Shown here piece after piece: positions 1 through 5,212 of a stretch of DNA of 7,361 nt. The stretch spans positions 1 to 7,361 of the forward strand of contig JAKBCJ010000238.1 of assembly GCA_021807975.1 (NCBI GenBank), written 5' to 3'. The notes under the pieces were generated by a model that was not told the DNA's origin, ran no database searches, and saw nothing but the letters and a program-made list of their open reading frames with translations. Origin of the DNA: Pseudomonadota bacterium. Its GTDB lineage: Bacteria; Pseudomonadota; Alphaproteobacteria; Acetobacterales; Acetobacteraceae. Position 1 is the first letter of the stretch, and each line of letters starts with the position of its first letter. The translations under genes and the position numbers were made by a program.

Positions 1-341
1 TGTTGCTGCTGCCGCCGCCTCCGCCGCAGCCTCCGCCGCCGCTGATGCCGCCGACGCCGCTGCCGCCGCCGCCGCTGCTGCCTTTGCCGCTGCCGCCGCC
101 GCCGCCGCCGAAGCCGCCGCCGCCGCCGCCGCCGCTGTTGCTGCTGCCGCCGCCTCCGCCGCAGCCTCCGCCGCCGCTGATGCCGCCGACGCCGCTGCCG
201 CCGCCGCCGCTGCTGCCTTTGCCGCTGCCGCCGCCGCCGCCGCCGAAGCCGCCGCCGCCGCCGCCGCCGCTGTTGCTGCTGCCGCCGCCTCCGCCGAAGC
301 CTCCGCCGCCGCTGATGCCGCCGACGCCGCTGCCGCCGCCG
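1..341. repeat. Tandem repeat, 135-bp period (45 codons), about 2.5 copies
   Basis: Copy 1 (1-135) and copy 2 (136-270) read as identical. Copy 3 begins at 271 and matches for 71 bases with one change (C to A at 297), then diverges at 342. On the coding minus strand each unit encodes a Gly tract with FGGG, SGKGSS, SGVGGIS and a GGSSNS end. The C-to-A change means that copies 1 and 2 carry Cys where copy 3 carries Phe. The array may continue beyond the left edge. The period is a multiple of three, so gain or loss of copies would keep the frame. Confidence 0.9.
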
Positions 342-1042
342 ACGCCGCCGCCGCCGCCGGCTCCGCCTCCGAAGCCGCCGCCGCCTCCGCCTCCGCTGGC
401 GCCGCCTCCGCCTCCGCTGCTGACGCCGCCTGCAGACAAACCACGCGGCACAATGCCTGCGCCGCCGCCGCCGATGCCGCTGCCGCCGATGGCGCTACCG
501 CCTATGCCGCCTCCGCCGCCGCTAGCGCCGCCGCCGCCACCGCCCAAGCCGCCGCCGCCGCCGCCGCCAACGGAGAAGGCGGCGCTGCTGAGGCCACCGC
601 CGCGGCCGCCGATCGCTAGATCGCCGTTGAACGAGACGTTGTTCAGCGTGACGTTCCCCGCGTCGCCCGCGACGTTGGAGGAGATGAACAACCCGCCGCC
701 CAGACCCGCGCCGCCGCCGCCGCCGCCGTCGCCGCTGCCGCCCGCGCCGCCCGCGGCGACCAGGTTTTGCAGTGTCAGGTTCGCGATCGACACCGACCCG
801 GCATACACAAACAGCCCGCGTTCGGGGGTCGTCGTGCCGCCGCCGACAAGGCTGAAGCCCGCCCCGGCGATGTCCAGCACGTTGCCGGTGTTGAGGTTGA
901 TCGCCTTCAGCGCCGTGCTGCCGAGTGTTATGCTGTTGGCGAGGGTAATGGTGTAGGTGCCGGAATTGGCGACCAGCGAGTCCGCCGTAACGATGGCTGC
1001 GTTAAGCTGCGCGATCGTTGCGACCGTTGTTCCAGAGCTCAA
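2..1042 (-). CDS. Gly-rich repetitive, beta-helix-like surface or secreted protein (N-terminal part; runs off left edge)
   Basis: This frame is open from the start codon to the window edge, giving 347 codons with no stop. Residues 1-95 are non-repetitive and look like beta-strand rungs (TTVATIAQLNAAIV, GTYTITLANSITLGS, GSVSIANLTLQNL), as in filamentous-haemagglutinin or pectin-lyase-like beta-helix proteins. Gly-rich loops then alternate with one more strand-like stretch (NVTLNNVSFNGD, about 130-141). From about 159 onward the chain is nearly all Gly with scattered Ser, Phe, Ile and Val. There is no hydrophobic signal peptide at this start, which would fit type I secretion of a long exoprotein, but the C-terminus is not in the window. 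Start choice: TTG at 1042 has GAGAGGGG eight bases upstream. The in-frame TTG at 1060 has no such site and lies only about 12 bases from the predicted transcription start. An in-frame TGA lies at 1064-1066. Function is unknown; adhesin or matrix protein is inference. Confidence 0.72.
   Translation of the reverse strand, partial: MSSGTTVATIAQLNAAIVTADSLVANSGTYTITLANSITLGSTALKAINLNTGNVLDIAGAGFSLVGGGTTTPERGLFVYAGSVSIANLTLQNLVAAGGAGGSGDGGGGGGAGLGGGLFISSNVAGDAGNVTLNNVSFNGDLAIGGRGGGLSSAAFSVGGGGGGGLGGGGGGASGGGGGIGGSAIGGSGIGGGGAGIVPRGLSAGGVSSGGGGGASGGGGGGGFGGGAGGGGGVGGGSGVGGISGGGGFGGGGGSSNSGGGGGGGFGGGGGGSGKGSSGGGGSGVGGISGGGGCGGGGGSSNSGGGGGGGFGGGGGGSGKGSSGGGGSGVGGISGGGGCGGGGGSSN
342..765. repeat. Low-complexity GCC/GGC trinucleotide-rich tract
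   Basis: Most of this stretch is runs of GCC on the plus strand (GGC glycine codons on minus), interrupted by short non-repetitive islands at about 430-460 and 590-705. It belongs to the Gly-rich reading frame and is separate from the 135-bp units. Such tracts are prone to slippage and to assembly error. Confidence 0.75.
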
Positions 1043-1050
1043 GGCCGGGT

Positions 1051-1058
1051 CCCCTCTC
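1051..1058 (-). promoter_or_regulatory. Ribosome binding site deciding the TTG start of the Gly-rich gene
   Basis: The minus strand reads GAGAGGGG followed by eight bases and then TTG at 1042. This purine-rich match to the anti-Shine-Dalgarno sequence favours the inner TTG over the outer one at 1060, which the motif partly overlaps. Confidence 0.5.
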
Positions 1059-1078
1059 AAGTTTCAGCTTCGTAGCCG

Positions 1079-1107
1079 ATTAATTTCTTAAAGTTTAAGC
1101 ATGTCAA
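1079..1107 (-). promoter_or_regulatory. Candidate sigma-70-type promoter of the Gly-rich gene
   Basis: On the minus strand a consensus -35 box, TTGACA (1107-1102), is followed by a 17-base spacer and ATTAAT (1084-1079), a 4 of 6 match to TATAAT. Transcription would begin near 1072, giving a leader of about 30 bases with the GAGAGGGG ribosome binding site inside it. The surrounding bases are AT-rich in an otherwise GC-rich window. This is motif matching only, without expression evidence. Confidence 0.5.
1087..1099. promoter_or_regulatory. Perfect 6-1-6 palindrome in the promoter spacer (candidate operator)
   Basis: The plus strand reads CTTAAAGTTTAAG, two perfect six-base arms around one base. 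It lies wholly between the predicted -35 and -10 boxes of the Gly-rich gene, a position where a bound repressor would block RNA polymerase. The AT-rich composition makes a chance palindrome plausible. No regulator gene is visible in the window. Confidence 0.35.
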
Positions 1108-1144
1108 AATGACCGCGTTCCAGAGACCGAAGGTTGTAAGTTTC

Positions 1145-1158
1145 TTACCATATGGTAA
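1145..1158. promoter_or_regulatory. Perfect 14-bp palindrome (candidate regulator site)
   Basis: TTACCATATGGTAA is fully self-complementary. Its centre lies about 79 bases upstream of the predicted transcription start of the Gly-rich gene, a usual distance for an activator or upstream operator. I do not recognise it as the site of a specific regulator. Confidence 0.4.
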
Positions 1159-1202
1159 CCATGTCGCTTCGTCCGATCATTCCATGCCGGAGCTGAATTA
1201 TG

Positions 1203-1241
1203 TCCTGTGCCGATCGTGCCGCGCCCGGCCATGGCACAGGA
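1203..1241. other. Stem-loop: 9-bp perfect arms with nested inner stem
   Basis: TCCTGTGCC (1203-1211) pairs perfectly with GGCACAGGA (1233-1241). A smaller GCCG/CGGC stem with a four-base loop (1218-1229) is nested inside. It lies about 145 bases past the sulfotransferase stop codon, so it could stabilise or help end that transcript. The hexa-A run abuts the hairpin at 1241-1246, so neither strand has a U tract leaving the hairpin, and it is not a standard intrinsic terminator. A regulatory-protein site is an alternative. Confidence 0.4.
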
Positions 1242-1384
1242 AAAAATGGCGCACCAGTATCCGCGGTTTAGTTGATCCAATAACGATGGACAGTGCGACC
1301 GGTGGACGATCGGATAATCAATCGTTACCTAGGCAGATTCGACGGTAAGCTGACGGCACTGCGCCAGCCCGTCCTTCCGTCGTG

Positions 1385-3148
1385 CTACCACCCCGCCAGC
1401 GACCCGGTCGCCTCCAACGCCCCGATCAGCGGCTGAAGCTCCGCCTCATACGCTCGCCAGCGGCCTAGCCCGCGTGCGTTCACCGGTTGCTTCACCTGGG
1501 ACCGGCTGACCGTTCGCACCCGGCTTTCGGTTTCGTGAAACCGTGCGCAGTTCGGGTCGTATGGCAGATCCGCCGCCGCCAGGATTCGTCGCAAGGAACC
1601 GTCGAAGTCTTCCACCCAATCCGACAGCTTTACCGTCAGCACCGGGTTTGGCAGCACATCCTTCCAGTGACGCATGATCCGTTCCTGCTGCGCAATCGCC
1701 CAGCCCAGGTCCGCCAGATCGTGCGCGTATCCGTGGCTGCCATGAAACCGGAAAGTAAAGATGGAAAGCCCGATATCCCGCGGATCGCGCACGCAATGAA
1801 TAATCGTTGCTTTCGGAAACAACAGACCGACAATCCCCAGATACAAGTAATTTCCAGGCATCTTATCGACAATCCTGGTCTTATGCGGCGCCAGCGCGTG
1901 CATCTCTGTCAGATAATCCCCGGCCAGCGCATCCAGCGCATCCTGGTCCAGCGCCGCGATCGCCGACGGATCGCCCAGCCTGAAGGCGAGCCTGCTCAGC
2001 GCCGAACGTTCCCCCGCGCCGTGGACTTGCGCATGCGCGGCCAGGATTTGCTCGCACAATGTGGTACCGGATCGCGGCATGCCGACGATGAACACAGGTG
2101 CCGGATCGTTATTACGTCCGATCGAATCCGCCGCGAACCGGGTCTTTGGAAATGCCGCGATGTTGGCGTCGATCATGGCAAGATGTTCGTCGCGGGAGAA
2201 TGGCTGACTGAGCTTCAGCAGGGCGTGCCCCCGGGTCCAGTGCGCGAACGCGATGTCAGGCCGGTTTTGGCCCGACCAGAATTTTGCAAGGTCGTAATGC
2301 GCCATAATCCGGTGCTCCGGCACCGCGTCCGGCCCCATCCGGCCAAGTGCGTCCTGCATTGCCCCCGCCGCCTGCTCGGCTTGTTGCGGATCGCCTTCGG
2401 CCAGGGCCAGCAGCACCTGCCGCCACCGCCAAAGCGGCGCGATTTCGGGGGGAACCGGACCCAGCGCCGTCAGCGCCTGTAAATCGTCGCGGGCCTCGGC
2501 GGGGCGCCTGAGCTGCAGCAGCGCCAGCGACCGCTGCAGATACCAATGGCGCTGAGTGGGCGGATCGGCCGGCAGGGCAGGGGCGGCATCCAGCAGCGCC
2601 AGTGCATCCAGGGCGCGTTCCTCTTGCAGCAGATCGGCGGCGAGGTTCAGCCGCGCGGCGGCGTTGTCCGGTTCGGCGTCGATGCTGGCGCGCAGCAGGG
2701 CCTCGGCTGCCTCGGGTTCGCCGGAGATGCGCATGAACGCGCCCAGATTCGCCGCTGCCGCCCGGTTTCCCGGCGCGTGGCGCAGGGCTTGGCGCATTGC
2801 GTTCTTGGCGTCCTCGATGAAGCCCTGCTGATAGCGCGCGAGGCCGAAATTGATCCAGGGATCGGCCAGTGCGGGCGCCAACTGGATCGCGGCGGCGAAC
2901 GCCTGTTCGGCTTTGGCGGCTTCTCCGAGCGCGAGCCAGGCCTGGCCGTAGGCATAGTGGGTTTCGGGGCGGTTCGGTGCGAGATGGCAGGCGTCGCTGG
3001 CGGCGGTCAGGGCGGCCTGCTTGTCCCCGGCGGCGGTCAGGGCGGTGAAGGCCCGCAGGCGGGCGATGTACGAATCCGGCTCCGTGGGAACGATGATGTT
3101 GCCCGTGTTGATGGACATAAGCGGGTCCGATTGAGTTTCCGGCGACAT
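1385..3148 (-). CDS. TPR-containing sulfotransferase family protein
   Basis: The family moves a sulfuryl group from PAPS to a hydroxyl or amine acceptor; the acceptor here is unknown. From ATG 3148 (587 residues) about five tetratricopeptide repeats occupy 27-190, with typical units at 61-92, 95-126 and 128-160. A helical linker follows, then a C-terminal Sulfotransfer_3-like domain. The PAPS 5'-phosphosulfate loop is VGMPRSGTT (355-363), the GxGE motif gives E380, VDKMP is at 427-431, the 3'-phosphate motif RDPRD is at 454-458 with S462 downstream, and SRSQVKQP is at 548-555. All the motifs expected for activity are present. There is no signal peptide or membrane segment, so it is probably cytoplasmic, with the TPRs binding a partner or acceptor protein. 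Start choice: ATG 3148 has GGAAAG seven bases upstream; GTG 3163 and ATG 3118 are in-frame alternatives. It is divergent from moaA. Confidence 0.9.
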   Translation of the reverse strand: MSPETQSDPLMSINTGNIIVPTEPDSYIARLRAFTALTAAGDKQAALTAASDACHLAPNRPETHYAYGQAWLALGEAAKAEQAFAAAIQLAPALADPWINFGLARYQQGFIEDAKNAMRQALRHAPGNRAAAANLGAFMRISGEPEAAEALLRASIDAEPDNAAARLNLAADLLQEERALDALALLDAAPALPADPPTQRHWYLQRSLALLQLRRPAEARDDLQALTALGPVPPEIAPLWRWRQVLLALAEGDPQQAEQAAGAMQDALGRMGPDAVPEHRIMAHYDLAKFWSGQNRPDIAFAHWTRGHALLKLSQPFSRDEHLAMIDANIAAFPKTRFAADSIGRNNDPAPVFIVGMPRSGTTLCEQILAAHAQVHGAGERSALSRLAFRLGDPSAIAALDQDALDALAGDYLTEMHALAPHKTRIVDKMPGNYLYLGIVGLLFPKATIIHCVRDPRDIGLSIFTFRFHGSHGYAHDLADLGWAIAQQERIMRHWKDVLPNPVLTVKLSDWVEDFDGSLRRILAAADLPYDPNCARFHETESRVRTVSRSQVKQPVNARGLGRWRAYEAELQPLIGALEATGSLAGW

Positions 3149-3271
3149 GCAGCGGCTTTCCACAGGCGGTTTGGATGCGCTTGCTGGTTATCAGGGATTT
3201 GCAACCCGGGCCAACGTCCGGCAGATGCCAGGACGGGCGCCGGGTCTATGCGAAGGCGGGGCAGGCTCCGG

Positions 3272-3301
3272 TTGCCCCCGGCCGCGATAACGCCATATAT
3301 C
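3272..3301 (+). promoter_or_regulatory. Possible promoter of moaA
   Basis: TTGCCC (3272-3277), an 18-base spacer and TATATC (3296-3301) each match the sigma-70 boxes at 4 of 6 positions. The leader to ATG 3346 would be about 40 bases. In GC-rich sequence this is weak evidence. I did not find a convincing Moco-riboswitch-like structure in the leader, and no clear promoter for the divergent sulfotransferase gene in 3149-3271. Confidence 0.25.
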
Positions 3302-3345
3302 CGTAGTCAAGCAGCATTTGGCCGCGTTGGGAGTTGACCACGAGC

Positions 3346-4332
3346 ATGATCGATCCGTTCGGCAGAGCGATCACCTACCTGCGGGTGTCGGTGACAGACC
3401 GCTGTGATCTGCGCTGCGTGTATTGCATGGCCGAGGACATGACCTTCCTGCCCAAGCGCGACCTGCTGACGCTGGAGGAACTGGACCGGCTGTGTTCGGC
3501 GTTCATTCGCCTGGGCACGACGAAAATACGCATTACCGGCGGGGAGCCGCTGGTGCGCCGCGATGTCATGAGCCTGTTCGGCCGGCTGGGCGAACGGCTT
3601 GGTAACGGACTGAAGGAGCTGACGGTCACCACCAACGGGTCGCAGTTGACGAAGCACGCGGCGACGCTGGCCGCGGCCGGGGTGAAGCGGATCAACGTCT
3701 CGCTGGACACGCTGGATCCGGTGAAGTTCACCAACATCACCCGCTGGGGCAAGATCGAGCCGACGCTGGACGGAATTTTCGCCGCCAAGGCCGCCGGGCT
3801 GGCGGTGAAAATCAACGCCGTGGCGATGAAGGATGTGAACGAGGCCGAGTTCGACGGCATGCTGGCGTGGTGCGGGGAGCATGGGTTCGACCTGTGCCTG
3901 ATCGAGACGATGCCGATGGGCGACATCTCGGGCGACCGTACCGATCAGTATCTGCCGTTGTCGGTGGTGCGGGCCCGGTTGCGCAAGACCTGGACGCTGG
4001 AGGATACCGACTACAAAACCGGCGGTCCGGCGCGCTATTACACCGTGAAGGAAACCGGTGGGCGGGTGGGGTTCATCACCCCGATGACGCATAATTTCTG
4101 CGAAAGCTGCAACCGGGTGCGGCTGACCTGCACCGGCACGCTGTATATGTGCCTGGGGCAGGACGATGCGGCGGATTTCCGGCCCTTGCTGCGGGCGGGC
4201 GTGACGGACGACCAGTTGGACGATGCGATCCGGGAGGCGATTTCCCGCAAGCCCAAGGGCCACGACTTCATCATCGACCGCCGCCACGACAGGCCAGCGG
4301 TGGCGCGGCATATGAGCGTGACGGGGGGTTAG
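3346..4332 (+). CDS. moaA: GTP 3',8-cyclase MoaA (molybdenum cofactor biosynthesis protein A)
   Basis: MoaA is a radical-SAM enzyme of the cytoplasm. It converts GTP to 3',8-cyclo-7,8-dihydro-GTP, which MoaC turns into cyclic pyranopterin monophosphate in the first stage of molybdenum cofactor synthesis. At 328 residues it has the usual family length. The radical-SAM cluster motif CxxxCxxC is C20, C24 and C27, followed by the SAM-binding GGEPL (65-69), TTNG (95-98) and NVSLDTLD (117-124). The second [4Fe-4S] site is C252, C255 and C269 in the CESCNR and YMC motifs. The conserved C-terminal Gly-Gly pair needed for cyclisation ends the chain (SVTGG). Start choice: ATG 3346 begins the family-typical MIDPFGR and has GGGAG at 3329-3333, spaced 12 bases. 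The TTG at 3334 would abut that site. No other Moco gene lies in the window. Confidence 0.97.
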   Translation: MIDPFGRAITYLRVSVTDRCDLRCVYCMAEDMTFLPKRDLLTLEELDRLCSAFIRLGTTKIRITGGEPLVRRDVMSLFGRLGERLGNGLKELTVTTNGSQLTKHAATLAAAGVKRINVSLDTLDPVKFTNITRWGKIEPTLDGIFAAKAAGLAVKINAVAMKDVNEAEFDGMLAWCGEHGFDLCLIETMPMGDISGDRTDQYLPLSVVRARLRKTWTLEDTDYKTGGPARYYTVKETGGRVGFITPMTHNFCESCNRVRLTCTGTLYMCLGQDDAADFRPLLRAGVTDDQLDDAIREAISRKPKGHDFIIDRRHDRPAVARHMSVTGG

Positions 4333-4342
4333 ACGGCTTCGG

Positions 4343-5125
4343 CTATCCCGGCGCCCACCCGGTCATCACCGCCATCCGAAGACTGATCGCGGATCGGCCG
4401 TCTTCATCGGGCAGCCGCGTCAGGGCTGCCGGAAACAGCGCGCGGTTCGGTACCGCCCGCGACCGTTCGCGGATGGCGTTGGTTTCGCCCGCCGCCCGCA
4501 GATCGGTCAGCAGCGCGAGCGGGTTGGCATACAGCAGCCTGATATCCTCCACATCCGCCACCGGCAGGGTGAATCCGGCCCGTTGCAACAGGTGGGCGCA
4601 ATCGCGCAGTTCCGGGAACGGCGATACGCGCGGGGATACGCCGCCGGCGATTTCCGATTCAGCCTCGGTCAGCGCGGATCGCAGTTCCGCCAGCGTGCCC
4701 AGCGCCGGCAGGCTGGCGAGCAGCAGCCCCTCCGGCCGCAGCGCGCGGCGCAGTTGCAGCAGCGCGCCGGGCAGGTCGTTGATCCAGTGCAGCGACAGGC
4801 TGGCAACGATCAGGTCGAAGCTGCCGGACGCGAATGGCAGGAATTCCTCGTCCGCCGCCACGGATGGGCCGCCATTGGCCGCGGCCATCGCCGGGGACAG
4901 GTCGCAACTGACCACGCGGATGCCCCGCGCCCGCAGCAGCGGGGCGACAACGCCGCGGCCGCCGACATCCAGCGCATCGGTGAATGTGCGGTTGGTGTCG
5001 TCCAGCCGGTCCAGCAGCCGTTCCGCCGCGTCGCGCAGCACGTCGGCCACCTGAACCACGGTTCGGGCCGCCCGATCGCGGTGGCGGCGGACAGCGAAGC
5101 GATCAAATACCAGCATGGACTCCAT
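4343..5125 (-). CDS. Class I SAM-dependent methyltransferase, NDUFAF5/BioC-like
   Basis: From ATG 5125 the product has 260 residues. It opens with the family-typical VFDRFAVRRHRDRAA (6-20). SAM-binding motif I is ALDVGGRG (51-58), the post-I acidic strand is VVSCDLSP (71-78), motif II lies around FDLIVASLSLHWINDLPG (103-120), and motif III is RALRPEG (127-133). The region from GTLAELRSAL through GGVSPRVSPF to LLQRAGFTLPVADVE (143-193) is characteristic of the NDUFAF5 relatives that sit near comF in alphaproteobacteria. NDUFAF5 itself acts in complex I assembly as an arginine hydroxylase, so the true reaction here is uncertain; BioC-like malonyl-ACP methylation is less likely. Alternative in-frame starts are ATG 5188, GTG 5212 and ATG 5116. 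None has a strong ribosome binding site, and 5125 fits homologue N-termini while leaving 87 bp for divergent promoters. Its stop is 10 bp from that of moaA. Confidence 0.85.
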   Translation of the reverse strand: MESMLVFDRFAVRRHRDRAARTVVQVADVLRDAAERLLDRLDDTNRTFTDALDVGGRGVVAPLLRARGIRVVSCDLSPAMAAANGGPSVAADEEFLPFASGSFDLIVASLSLHWINDLPGALLQLRRALRPEGLLLASLPALGTLAELRSALTEAESEIAGGVSPRVSPFPELRDCAHLLQRAGFTLPVADVEDIRLLYANPLALLTDLRAAGETNAIRERSRAVPNRALFPAALTRLPDEDGRSAISLRMAVMTGWAPG

Positions 5126-5212
5126 GAACCGCCATGTGCGCCTGTCGGGCGCCGTTGCCAAGCGGGCCGGCTCCGCACTACCGTCCATGAGCCATAGAGG
5201 GGCGTCCGCCAC

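Larger units (their letters stand above)
1043..1384. other. Intergenic control region between the Gly-rich and sulfotransferase genes
   Basis: This 342-base stretch lies upstream of the Gly-rich gene and downstream of the sulfotransferase gene, both on minus. It contains the ribosome binding site, promoter candidate, two palindromes and stem-loop listed separately. It is less GC-rich than the genes, most clearly at about 1079-1160. The only sizeable plus-strand frame in it (1109-1348, 79 codons) has no recognisable domain and is probably not a gene. From about 1250 to 1384 I see nothing further. Confidence 0.6.

Noticed and set aside
1..341. CRISPR-like array
   Set aside because: The repeats are contiguous, low-complexity and in-frame coding, with no unique spacers and no cas genes.
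3..956. Plus-strand proline-rich open frame of 317 codons
   Set aside because: It is the antisense of GGC glycine codons of the minus-strand gene. It starts at a TTG at the window edge and shows no domain, signal or ribosome binding site.
1109..1348. Plus-strand 79-codon frame in the intergenic region
   Set aside because: No recognisable domain, no clear ribosome binding site, atypical composition, and it covers the palindrome and stem-loop region.
1351..1384. Possible terminator just past the sulfotransferase stop (GACGG/CCGTC arms)
   Set aside because: The arms are only five bases with a long loop and no U tract.
1487..3337. Plus-strand frames opposite the sulfotransferase (1487-2482 and 2546-3337)
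   Set aside because: The sulfotransferase frame has intact family motifs along its length; these antisense frames have none.
3307..4311. Minus-strand 334-codon frame opposite moaA
   Set aside because: Shadow of moaA in a GC-rich genome; Arg, Gln and His rich, with no motif.
5155..5183. TTGCCA with a 17-bp spacer and CTACCG as a promoter for the rhodanese gene
   Set aside because: The -10 match is too poor to support a call.
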